A stretch of DNA of 45,000 nucleotides, from the NCBI GenBank assembly GCA_030614785.1, contig JAUWTJ010000030.1, forward strand, positions 1 through 45,000. Reading direction: 5' to 3'. This DNA comes from Alphaproteobacteria bacterium. GTDB taxonomy: Bacteria; Pseudomonadota; Alphaproteobacteria; M2410. Below the pieces are notes generated by a model. It was not told where the DNA came from, made no database searches, and saw nothing but the letters and a program-made list of their open reading frames with translations. Below, in pieces: positions 36,099-43,897 of this stretch (position 1 is the stretch's first letter; every line of letters starts with the position of its first letter). Made by a program: the position numbers and the translations under genes.

Positions 36099-37085
36099 AT
36101 GAGGTTTACTGCTGTTCATAACGCTATGTTGATGGCGTTCGCCGTGCTGGCGAGCGATGGCGGCGTGATATACGCTCAGGAACTGCCAGAAACTCCGAAG
36201 TCCTATTTGAACAAGAATGCCAGCGCTGACGCAGGTGAGGATAGCCTCGGAGATACGCGCCAGACCAAACTTGTTCTCGTCGCTGCGCCTGTGATCGGGT
36301 TTCAGATGGTTGAGATCTATGTTGGAGTGGCGCCATCTGACGAAGTGAAGTCTGCAGGCACAGCATCTGATCCTGTAACAACAGCGGGTATCAAATTTGA
36401 TCGCAGGGGCGATACCCGGGGTCCTTCGATGCAGGCAGACGTTCCGCACGATATGGAGCGGTGGCCGCAAGGTATGGCGGAGTGGTTGTCGCAGGGATCG
36501 CGCGTCGATCCGATCGGGCGCAAATGGGGGCAGAAGTCGATGGTTTTTCGATTTGGTTCCCGGCGCGGCGGGCTTGACGGTAGTTTTTTGCCAATTGGAA
36601 TTTCCAGGGCGACGCCCGAATACGAGGCCCGTTTCGGATTTGAGCCGTCTGTTGTTACTGCCCAGCTGGAATATGAACTGCTGCAGGAAAAATGGGGTCT
36701 TGGTGCACCAACGTCCTGTCTTTTTTCCACGCTCAGTTGTCAATGGCGCGCGGTGTTCCATCTGGAGGGTGGACAAGTGCTTGATGTCGGGGACCTGACC
36801 AATCTTGTTTATGCAGATGAATTTCTGCAGGCCGGGCTGAGTTTGAATTTCACGTTTCAGCCGACATTCTCGCCCATGGACCGACTGGAGTCCGAGATTG
36901 CTACCTATTATCTTGAAGATCTGACGGCTGATGGGCAGTCGGCTGGTCTCTCCGAAAAGATTGTATTCTGGCGCCTTGACGATGATGGTCAGCTGAGATT
37001 ACGTGCACGGTATCGCCATGGCGACCTGCCGCTCGTCCAGGACAAGCTCACGATCCTGACGCTCGGGCTTGAGGTAAAATTCTAG
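36099..37085 (+). CDS. Exported protein of unknown function, possible outer-membrane barrel
   Basis: This gene is not recognised. From ATG 36099 (GGGAAGG just upstream) it encodes 328 residues with a signal peptide (about 1-25, hydrophobic AMLMAFAVLA, likely cleavage after VIYA). The C-terminus reads LTILTLGLEVKF, with alternating hydrophobic residues and a terminal Phe as in outer-membrane beta-barrel signals. Other alternating segments (LRLRARYRHG, AGLSLNFTFQPTF) support a barrel, but this is inference. Two cysteines close together (SCLFSTLSC, about 206-214) could form a disulfide. It stands 47 bases after the MBL gene and 21 before the acyl-CoA dehydrogenase. Confidence 0.75.
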   Translation: MRFTAVHNAMLMAFAVLASDGGVIYAQELPETPKSYLNKNASADAGEDSLGDTRQTKLVLVAAPVIGFQMVEIYVGVAPSDEVKSAGTASDPVTTAGIKFDRRGDTRGPSMQADVPHDMERWPQGMAEWLSQGSRVDPIGRKWGQKSMVFRFGSRRGGLDGSFLPIGISRATPEYEARFGFEPSVVTAQLEYELLQEKWGLGAPTSCLFSTLSCQWRAVFHLEGGQVLDVGDLTNLVYADEFLQAGLSLNFTFQPTFSPMDRLESEIATYYLEDLTADGQSAGLSEKIVFWRLDDDGQLRLRARYRHGDLPLVQDKLTILTLGLEVKF

Positions 37086-37106
37086 CGTCAAAAGGGTGAC
37101 GGAAAA

Positions 37107-38255
37107 ATGCATGATTTTGATTTGAACGAGGACGAGAGTGACCTTGTTGCTCGCGCTCGGGACTTTGCCAAAAATTATGTGGCGCCTCGAGCTGCGGGGT
37201 GGGAGCGAGACCGCAAGATGCCGCGCGAGGCCCTGCGAGAAGCGGCGAGGGTGGGTCTTACGAAACTTGATGCCTCAAAGAAAGATGGTGACCGGGGGAC
37301 CGGCTTTGTTGCCAAACTTCTCGTCCTTGAAGTCATCTCGGAAGAGTGCATGGCTTTTGCTTTTTCCATGACGAATACGCAAGGCATGGCGGGGCGCCTT
37401 GAAAAGGCCGGGACGCCATCGCAAAAGGAGCGCTTCCTCGAGGATCTGGTTTCGACGCAACGCCTCAGCGCAACCGCGCTGACAGAGCCGGGGGCGGGGA
37501 GTGACTTTTCGGCTATTCAGACCCGTGCGGAAAAGGTTGATGGCGGCTGGCTTCTCAATGGCGAGAAGGCATGGATCACCAATGGGGCTGAAGCCGATGT
37601 CTTTCTCGTTTATGCCCAGAGCGATCCGGAAAAGCGCTGGCGCGGGATCGCGTCCTTTCTGGTGGACGGCAGGCAGGATGGTTTTGAGCGGGTCGAGCCA
37701 TACGGGATGCTTGCAGGCCACGCGATGGGCGTCGGCGGCTTTAAACTCAAGGATATGTTTGTTCGCGATGAAGATGTCGTGGCGGGCCCGGGGGACGCTT
37801 TCAAGGCGGCCATGGGCAGCATTAATGGCGCACGCACTTATGTGGCCGGGATGCTCAACGCCATGCTGCATGCCTCGCTTTCCCATGCGGTGCGCTATGC
37901 GGCGAAGCGGGAGACCTTTGGCAAACCGAGTATCGAACATCAGGGGCTGAAATGGTCGTTGGCGGATGTGGCGACAAAGCTGGAGGCTTCAAGGCTGCTG
38001 ACCTACCGCGCCGCCCGGCTTGTCGAAGAGGAGGGCGATGCCATGCTGGCCGCCGCCTACGCCAAGAAGTTCGCCGGAGATGTTGCCATTCAGGGCATTG
38101 CCGACTGCATTCAGGCGATGGGCGCGAACGGCATGAAAGATGATGTTCCGCTTGGTCGGCACCTGGCCTGCGCCAAACTTGCTTGCTATACGGATGGATC
38201 GACGGAGATCATGAACGATCGGATCGGCGGGAGCCTTGTGGAGTTATTCGGGTAA
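37107..38255 (+). CDS. Acyl-CoA dehydrogenase
   Basis: This is a flavoprotein of the ACAD family (382 residues) that introduces the alpha-beta double bond into acyl-CoA. Family motifs are SATALTEPGAGSDFSAI (about 116-132), WLLNGEKAWITNG (about 142-154) and the C-terminal YTDGSTEIMNDRIG. In the last motif an Asp stands where many ACADs have the catalytic Glu (YEGT), so the base may be Asp here or lie elsewhere. The start is ATG 37107. It is the last gene of a rightward run and is closed by a long hairpin. Confidence 0.92.
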   Translation: MHDFDLNEDESDLVARARDFAKNYVAPRAAGWERDRKMPREALREAARVGLTKLDASKKDGDRGTGFVAKLLVLEVISEECMAFAFSMTNTQGMAGRLEKAGTPSQKERFLEDLVSTQRLSATALTEPGAGSDFSAIQTRAEKVDGGWLLNGEKAWITNGAEADVFLVYAQSDPEKRWRGIASFLVDGRQDGFERVEPYGMLAGHAMGVGGFKLKDMFVRDEDVVAGPGDAFKAAMGSINGARTYVAGMLNAMLHASLSHAVRYAAKRETFGKPSIEHQGLKWSLADVATKLEASRLLTYRAARLVEEEGDAMLAAAYAKKFAGDVAIQGIADCIQAMGANGMKDDVPLGRHLACAKLACYTDGSTEIMNDRIGGSLVELFG

Positions 38256-38274
38256 GCGTGCTCATTCCGTCATT

Positions 38275-38311
38275 ATAGAAAATCCGCTCCTGGCAGGAGC
38301 GGACTTTCTAT
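38275..38311. terminator. Bidirectional hairpin terminator between acyl-CoA dehydrogenase and XRE gene
   Basis: ATAGAAAaTCCGCTCCT and AGGAGCGGAcTTTCTAT pair over a GGC loop, giving a 17-position stem with one mismatch. The A-rich and T-rich ends make it suitable for both convergent genes. Confidence 0.85.
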
Positions 38312-38340
38312 GACTATTGTTTGCGAAACGATGAGGTCTT

Positions 38341-38757
38341 CTATGGTGCCCTGGAAACACTTTTCACAAGGGCTGCAATCTGTTTGCGCACCGAGGGATC
38401 CTCGATTTCGACAAAGGCCTTGATCATGTCGACGCCGTTTGGCGAGCTGATGAATTCGTCGAATTTGCCGAGTGTTGAGTCCTTGGTCCTCTTGTCGGCC
38501 TTCTTGCTGTTTTTGGCTTGAATAACCTCTTCCACGCCCTCGAAGAAGGACTGAATTGGAACGCCCAGTATTTCTGCAATTTCATAGAGGCGGCTTGAGC
38601 CAACTCTGTTGGCCCCCTTCTCATATTTCTGCACCTGCTGGAAAGTGATCCCCAGCCTGTTTGCCAATTCGGTCTGAGACATACCCACTATGGTGCGTCT
38701 TTGTTTGATCTGTGCGCCGACATAGGCATCGATTGGATTTTTAACCAGTAGCGTCAT
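38341..38757 (-). CDS. XRE-family helix-turn-helix transcriptional regulator
   Basis: This is a 138-residue DNA-binding protein. The Cro/C1-type helix-turn-helix covers about residues 14-68, with SQTELANRLGITFQQVQKYE as helices 2-3 and GANRVGSSRLYEIAEILGV following. The C-terminal half has a lysine-rich linker (KNSKKADKRTK) and a helix (IKAFVEIEDPSVRKQIAALVKSV). Closely similar regulators of the 'FQQVQKYEKGANR' type are abundant in Alphaproteobacteria, often in several paralogues. The target is unknown; a 10-bp inverted repeat about 130 bases upstream is a candidate operator. Confidence 0.9.
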   Translation of the reverse strand: MTLLVKNPIDAYVGAQIKQRRTIVGMSQTELANRLGITFQQVQKYEKGANRVGSSRLYEIAEILGVPIQSFFEGVEEVIQAKNSKKADKRTKDSTLGKFDEFISSPNGVDMIKAFVEIEDPSVRKQIAALVKSVSRAP

Positions 38758-38882
38758 TTGCGGTTTCTCCCTGCAAGTGTTCTTTGTAGCGACTCATAGT
38801 CGATTGTGTTGCTCCTGCCAATCGCCGTTCTTGCGTCCAGGTGCAACCGGAGTTTGGTTTTGTCGTAACGGAAGCGCATTCT

Positions 38883-38913
38883 TGAGTTGAAGTAAATTTT
38901 CCGCTTCAACTCA
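38883..38913. promoter_or_regulatory. Candidate operator: 10-bp perfect inverted repeat
   Basis: TGAGTTGAAG (38883-38892) and CTTCAACTCA (38904-38913) are perfect inverted repeats with an 11-base AT-rich spacer, upstream of the XRE regulator gene. TTGACA (38914-38919) adjoins on the plus strand. The symmetry suits a dimeric repressor; no T-run makes it a terminator. Confidence 0.45.
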
Positions 38914-38983
38914 TTGACACAATGCGGGGTTTGACAGCACACGGCGCACCTTCAGATTGGGATCGTGAAAGAGGTCGTCGCAA

Positions 38984-39163
38984 CTAATCACCGTGTTTTT
39001 GCGGTTGACGGTTTTGCGACACCGTCGGGGCCTCTGTGGGTTTGTGGGATTTTTCGTGTTGCTGTTGCTTGGCGTTCCAGGCCTCGCCGCCAGCGGCACC
39101 CTTTTTGACCTTGCCCTTTGTGACACCGGTCTTTGGTTTCCTCGGTTTCTTGTTTCCAGGCAT
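38984..39163 (-). CDS. Small basic protein (59 residues), unknown
   Basis: A short minus-strand frame from ATG 39163-39161 to TAG 38986-38984 reads MPGNKKPRKPKTGVTKGKVK and continues with a Gly/Ala, Gln and His-rich tail ending QKHGD. It is very basic, has no hydrophobic segment and looks like a nucleic-acid-binding or ribosome-associated small protein. Two features support it: codon composition with GC-rich third positions, and a MPGNKKPRKP start of a kind seen in short conserved bacterial proteins. The ribosome site is weak (GAAAGACAGAAC). It occupies an otherwise unexplained 480-base gap. Confidence 0.55.
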   Translation of the reverse strand: MPGNKKPRKPKTGVTKGKVKKGAAGGEAWNAKQQQHEKSHKPTEAPTVSQNRQPQKHGD

Positions 39164-39236
39164 GTTCTGTCTTTCACTTTTGTGGAACTGGCCACGGGGT
39201 TGGGGCGTACTCTAAATTTGAATCGTTCTGAAGACG

Positions 39237-40961
39237 TTATTTTGCCATCCACTCTTTTGAGAGCTTGCGAATCTCCGGTTTGTTGACCTTGCCTGCAGCG
39301 ATGCGCGGGAGTTTATCCTCTTGCATGAAGATATGCGCCGGGATTTTGAATTTGGCAAGGTGCTCGGCGATAAAAGAGCGGATATCATCGGGCGTGGGAC
39401 TGGTGTCCTCCTTTGGCGTGATCGCGGCTGCGATGTCTTCGCCAAGACGATCATCGGGCACGCCAAAGACGGCAACTTCAAGAACATCGGGATGCTCGGA
39501 AATGGCGGCTTCGACCTCGAGACAGGAAATGTTCTCGCCACCGCGAATAACAATGTCCTTGGCCCGGTCAACGATGGAGATGAAGCCGTCTTCATCCTGG
39601 ATGGCAATGTCGCCGGTGCGGAACCAGCCGTCCTTTGAAAAGGCTTCTTCTGTGGCTTCGGGCTTGTTCCAGTAACCGCGCACGTTCATCGGACCTCGAA
39701 GCAGGATCTCTCCACGTTCGCCTGTCGGAACCTCGTCGTCGTTTTCGTCGACAAGGCGAAGTTCCAGAACGGGCGGGATGGGTCTGCCGGTCGATGCGGG
39801 TTTCAGAATATAGTTTTCGCCGCCGGATGCGCATCCCAGAGCGTTGGTTTCGGTCAGACCATAACCGGCGGACGGGTTTTTCGTCGGAAATTTCTCCTTC
39901 AATGCCTTGACGTGTTCCGGCGGTCTGAAGGCCCCGCCAGCGGAAAGATCCTGCAGGCTCGAGAGGTCATACTTGTCCACATTGGGCGACTGTAGAAGTT
40001 CCCAGGACATGGTTGGCACACCGCTGAAGCCGGTTATGCGTTCCTTCTCGATGAGCGGCAGGGCGGCCTCGGCATCCCACTTGTACATGAGGACGATTTT
40101 TCGACCGCTCAGGATAGACATCATAAAGATCGAATGACACGCGGTCACATGGAAGAGCGGGATCGTCATCAGGGTTGAGACCTGATAGCTCGGCAGGCCT
40201 TCGAGGGCTGCCGGATCTTCAATATCGCCAAGGGCGACCATGGCGGAGGAGGTTCCCATCAGAAACCAGGAATAAAGCGCCGAGATAGCGCCGCGATGGG
40301 TCGATACGGCGCCTTTGGGAAAGCCCGTGGAGCCCGAGGTGTAAAGGATCGTGGCATCATCTTCCGGCGAGATCTCCTCTTCGGGCAACGGCTGATCGCC
40401 TGATGCGACGACGAGATCTTCGTATCTCTTGATGCGGGGGTCTTCTGATACGCCGCATCTGACGCTGATAATGTGGAGGCCAAGTCCGTCGATGAGCGGC
40501 TGAATTCTTTCGCACCGTTCGCGGTCGGCAATGATCAGTTTTGCGCCAGAGTCTTCCAGTCCGTAGTCAAGCTCCTCTGTGGTCCACCATCCATTCATCG
40601 GGACCGCTACAATGCCGATGGACGTGAGAGCGATGAAAGAGAAGATCCATTCGGGGTAATTGCGCATGGCAATGGCAACCCGGTCGCCCTTCTTGACACC
40701 ATAGTCATTGGTCACAATATGGGCGAGCGTTGCGGCACGTTGCATTGTGTCGGCAAAGGAATAGCGCTCGTCCTCGTAGACAAGAAAGTCTGCGTCTGCG
40801 TGCGCCTCGGCCTGGGCAAAATACTCACGCAGAGATGGAGGTGTGTTTTCGAAAACCTTGAGCGTGGTTCCCCTGATTTCTTTGGTAGTGACCGCAAAGC
40901 GCGGGTCATTCGCGACCATCTGTTCTGACAGTTCTACAGCGCGTAAATCAACTTTTGCCAT
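39237..40961 (-). CDS. Acyl-CoA synthetase (AMP-dependent ligase)
   Basis: This is an adenylate-forming enzyme activating a carboxylic acid to its CoA thioester, 574 residues. The phosphate loop YTSGSTGFPKG is at 207-217, followed by YGLTETNALG, the GWFRTGDIA hinge region and VIRGGENISCLEVE. The catalytic lysine is Lys558 in AAGKVNKPE. No membrane segment is seen. The start is ATG 40961 with AAAAGG upstream. Chain length preference is unknown; it precedes no cotranscribed gene but lies downstream of an SDR and an amidase on the same strand. Confidence 0.92.
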   Translation of the reverse strand: MAKVDLRAVELSEQMVANDPRFAVTTKEIRGTTLKVFENTPPSLREYFAQAEAHADADFLVYEDERYSFADTMQRAATLAHIVTNDYGVKKGDRVAIAMRNYPEWIFSFIALTSIGIVAVPMNGWWTTEELDYGLEDSGAKLIIADRERCERIQPLIDGLGLHIISVRCGVSEDPRIKRYEDLVVASGDQPLPEEEISPEDDATILYTSGSTGFPKGAVSTHRGAISALYSWFLMGTSSAMVALGDIEDPAALEGLPSYQVSTLMTIPLFHVTACHSIFMMSILSGRKIVLMYKWDAEAALPLIEKERITGFSGVPTMSWELLQSPNVDKYDLSSLQDLSAGGAFRPPEHVKALKEKFPTKNPSAGYGLTETNALGCASGGENYILKPASTGRPIPPVLELRLVDENDDEVPTGERGEILLRGPMNVRGYWNKPEATEEAFSKDGWFRTGDIAIQDEDGFISIVDRAKDIVIRGGENISCLEVEAAISEHPDVLEVAVFGVPDDRLGEDIAAAITPKEDTSPTPDDIRSFIAEHLAKFKIPAHIFMQEDKLPRIAAGKVNKPEIRKLSKEWMAK

Positions 40962-41019
40962 TGTTACCTTTTATCCCTTGGTTTTTTTGCTTTTGATTGT
41001 CGGGGAGTTTATCGGACGG

Positions 41020-41805
41020 TTATTTTAGCGCCAGGTGATGACCGCCATCAACCAGCATGGTTTCACCGGTGACATGGCGCGACAGCGGTCCGGCAAAGAA
41101 AAGCGTGGCAAGGGCGACGTCTTCAGCAGTTCCGGCATGTTTGAGCGGTGCGATCTCTTTGACGTTCTCGACGATCTTGTCAAAGAGTTCCTGGCCGAAT
41201 TCATTGGTCATCCACGGAGTGCCGACCCAGCCGGGGCAAATGGCGTTAACGCGAGCTACCGGGCCGAGGGCGCGGGCGAGCGACATGGTCATGGTGTTGA
41301 GCGCACCTTTTGAGGCGGCATAGGCAACCGAAGAACCGATGCCTCTGACACCGGCGATGGAGGCCATGTTGACGATGGAGGCAACACTGCCTTCTTTTTC
41401 GTGTTGCTGTTTCATGGTCGGGAAAACTGCGCGGACCATTTGATAGGGGCCAATGACATTCGTGCCATAGATGCGCTCGAAGTCATCCTTGTCGATGCCA
41501 TCCAGATTGGCGTGGTCGTTGAACTTGGTGGTTCCGGCATTGTTGATGAGGATGTCGATACGGCCCCATTTATCGACGGTCGCCTTTGCCAGTTTCTTGC
41601 AGTCGTCGTCATCGGAGACATTGGCTTGAACAACGATAGCTTCGCCGCCGGCCTCTTCGACGGCTCGGCCCGTGGCTTCGGCTTCGGTCTTGCTTTTGGA
41701 ATAGTTGACCGCAACCTTGCCGCCAAGTTTGGCGATTTCAATTGCTGTTGCTTCGCCGATGCCCGTGCCGGAGCCGGTAACAATGGCGACCTTGCCTTTA
41801 AACAT
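41020..41805 (-). CDS. Short-chain dehydrogenase/reductase (SDR)
   Basis: This is a 261-residue classical SDR. It has the cofactor motif TGSGTGIG (about 10-17), NNAG, and the active site with Ser in NMASIAG and YAASK. The ending HVTGETMLVDGGHHL is typical of 3-oxoacyl reductase-like members. The start is ATG 41805-41803, with GGGAGAAAA upstream; a longer frame to 42126 is antisense-like sequence overlapping the amidase. It ends 58 bases before the acyl-CoA synthetase and may be cotranscribed with it. Confidence 0.93.
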   Translation of the reverse strand: MFKGKVAIVTGSGTGIGEATAIEIAKLGGKVAVNYSKSKTEAEATGRAVEEAGGEAIVVQANVSDDDDCKKLAKATVDKWGRIDILINNAGTTKFNDHANLDGIDKDDFERIYGTNVIGPYQMVRAVFPTMKQQHEKEGSVASIVNMASIAGVRGIGSSVAYAASKGALNTMTMSLARALGPVARVNAICPGWVGTPWMTNEFGQELFDKIVENVKEIAPLKHAGTAEDVALATLFFAGPLSRHVTGETMLVDGGHHLALK

Positions 41806-41878
41806 GATATTTTCTCCCGGATGTTCTTGTTTTGACTTTGGTAGCACAGCCAGGAGGCAAAGGCGAGAGGATGGGCGG

Positions 41879-43285
41879 CTACAGGTCCGGGCGCCGCTCG
41901 CCGTGGCGGGTTGCCTGTTCAAAGGCGTAGGCGATCTGCAGGACACCCCGGTCGTCGCGGGGGCGGCCCACGATCTGGAGACCGACCGGCAGGCCTTCAT
42001 CGGTGAAGCCGGCAGGGACCGATATAGCCGGTGCCCCCAAAAGCGTAATGGCGCAGCAGGCCTGCATCCACTGCAGGTAGTTGGTGTATTTTGTTCCTTC
42101 GATCTTGCCCGGCCATTCGGTCTCAACCGGGAAGGGGGCGAGCTGCGCTGCCGGCAGGATGAGGAAGTCGTACGTCTCCCAGAATTCGATGCCGCGCTGG
42201 TAGAGCGCTGCGTGAGCGGCGGTGTATCGTGCCAGGTCGGCCAACGTCATGCCCAGACCCTGCTCGTAGTTCCAGATGATTGTGTCTTTCAGGTGCGGCT
42301 TCATGGCCTCGTAGTTTGCGCCATAGCGTGAAGCAAACAGGCTGGCACGCAGTTTGAGGAAAATTTCCTCTGCATCGTGAAGGTCGGGATGCGCGTCCTC
42401 GACATGGGCGCCGAGGCTTTCAAAGACCTTTGGTGTTTCGCGCAGAACCTTGCGGACCGAATTTTCGACCGCGAGCATGCCGAGGTCTTCTGAGTAAGCA
42501 ATGCGCGCGCCTTTGAAGTCTCTTTTGAGTGTGCCGAGAAAGGATGAACCTTCCGCCTCCAGAGTTAACGGGTCGCGCGGGTCGGGGCCCGTCATGACGG
42601 AGAAGAGCAGCTGCGCGTCAGTGACAGTGCGGCCCATCGGGCCCATTACCGCGAGGGCCTCATGGAGATTGGAGTTGGGGACACGGGGAATCCGGCCCGG
42701 CGTTGGCCTGAAGCCAACCACATTGTTAAAGCTGCCCGGGTTGCGCAGCGAACCGCCGAAATCCGACCCATCGGCAAGGGGCAGCAAGCCCGAGGCGAGT
42801 GCGGCACCGGCGCCGCCGCTGGAGCCGCCCGCCGAGCGCTCGAGATTGTAAGGGTTGCGGGTCACGCCGAAGACCTTGTTGAAGGAGTGGGATCCGGCGC
42901 CAAACTCGGGAGTGTTGGTTTTGCCGATGACGATGGCGCCAGCTTGCTTGATGCGCTCGACGAAGAGCTGATCAAAGTCCGGGACATGGTCCTTGAAGAG
43001 CGGCGAGCCATAAGTGGTCCGGATGCCTTTGGTCTCGGCCAGATCCTTGATCGCAATTGGCAGACCGTAGAGCGGGCCGGGTTCAACGCCTCTGGCCAAA
43101 GCCTCATCTTTTTGTTTTGCTTCCTCGAGCGCCTGATCAGGCAGCAGGGTGCAGATCGCATTGACCGCAGGGTTCACAGCGTCGATGCGGGCGAGGAAGG
43201 CGCGCATGACCTCCTCACAACTCACCTCGCGCCTGGCGATTCGCGCGGCGAGTTCTGTTGCATCATCATAGATAAGGTCAGTCAT
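41879..43285 (-). CDS. Amidase signature family hydrolase
   Basis: This is a 468-residue amidase. The Ser-cisSer-Lys triad is visible as Lys80 (AIKD), Ser155 (SAGGSSGG) and Ser179 (GSDFGGSLRNP). The C-terminal GFTDEGLPVGLQIVG is characteristic of the family. GatA is unlikely because gatB and gatC are not nearby and the sequence suits the non-GatA branch. The substrate is unknown. It lies 73 bases upstream of the SDR on the same strand. Confidence 0.92.
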   Translation of the reverse strand: MTDLIYDDATELAARIARREVSCEEVMRAFLARIDAVNPAVNAICTLLPDQALEEAKQKDEALARGVEPGPLYGLPIAIKDLAETKGIRTTYGSPLFKDHVPDFDQLFVERIKQAGAIVIGKTNTPEFGAGSHSFNKVFGVTRNPYNLERSAGGSSGGAGAALASGLLPLADGSDFGGSLRNPGSFNNVVGFRPTPGRIPRVPNSNLHEALAVMGPMGRTVTDAQLLFSVMTGPDPRDPLTLEAEGSSFLGTLKRDFKGARIAYSEDLGMLAVENSVRKVLRETPKVFESLGAHVEDAHPDLHDAEEIFLKLRASLFASRYGANYEAMKPHLKDTIIWNYEQGLGMTLADLARYTAAHAALYQRGIEFWETYDFLILPAAQLAPFPVETEWPGKIEGTKYTNYLQWMQACCAITLLGAPAISVPAGFTDEGLPVGLQIVGRPRDDRGVLQIAYAFEQATRHGERRPDL

Positions 43286-43440
43286 GGGTTAGATTCCAGG
43301 GCAAGGTTCCGGGGGCAAGGTGCCAATTTCAGGGCATTTTGTGCGGGATATGATTCTCGGGTCAAATTCTAGCCTTTCTCCGGGCAGATTTCGAAGTTAT
43401 GTTGACGGCACGCCAAAGGCAACAAGCGCCGGGATAGAAA

Positions 43441-43875
43441 ATGAAGCACTCTGTCATTGCCATAATGTTTGTTTGCCTTGCCGGTTGCGGTCACGATACT
43501 GAAGGAGAAGCATCCATGACGACGATCATGTCCTGCCCGGACAAGCCAAATTGCGTGTCATCGACGGCCCCTCGTGATGGCTCGCACTTTATCGAGCCCC
43601 TTCAGTATGAAGGGGAAGACCACGCGGCGCTCGACCGTCTGCGCGCCGTCATGAAAGGTCTGCCGCGCGTAAAACTCGTGGACGATGAGGGGTATTTTCT
43701 CAGATATGAGGTGAGGACGCGGATCTTGCGCTTTGTTGATGATGTGGAGTTTTGTCTTGATCCGGGGCGCCGCGTTATAGACGTCAGATCCGCCTCCAGG
43801 GTTGGACATTCCGATATGGGCGTCAATCGGAAGCGGGTTGAAGAAATCAGAGCCGGGCTTGACGCGGCAAAATGA
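43441..43875 (+). CDS. DUF1499 family lipoprotein
   Basis: This is a 144-residue predicted lipoprotein. A short signal peptide ends in the lipobox LAGC (13-16) with Cys16 as lipidation site. The DUF1499 hallmark CPDKPNCVSS follows (about 32-41), then the conserved FVDDVEFCLD and RSASRVGHSDMGVNRKRVE. The function of the family is unknown. The start is ATG 43441. The next gene begins 22 bases after the stop, so the two probably share a transcript. Confidence 0.88.
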   Translation: MKHSVIAIMFVCLAGCGHDTEGEASMTTIMSCPDKPNCVSSTAPRDGSHFIEPLQYEGEDHAALDRLRAVMKGLPRVKLVDDEGYFLRYEVRTRILRFVDDVEFCLDPGRRVIDVRSASRVGHSDMGVNRKRVEEIRAGLDAAK

Positions 43876-43897
43876 TCAGGATTGTGGAGGAAACGCG

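Noticed and set aside
38754-38942. Sixty-two-residue minus-strand frame upstream of the XRE gene
   Set aside because: It runs through the inverted repeat and promoter region and has no ribosome site.
38911-39252. Longer minus-strand frame of 113 residues in the XRE / acyl-CoA synthetase gap
   Set aside because: Its translation is rich in Arg/Pro/Asn without pattern, while another frame on the same strand gives the more plausible 59-residue protein.
41806-42126. N-terminal extension of the SDR
   Set aside because: It is an out-of-frame reading of the amidase 3' end; SDR homologues start at the MFKGKVAIVTG segment.
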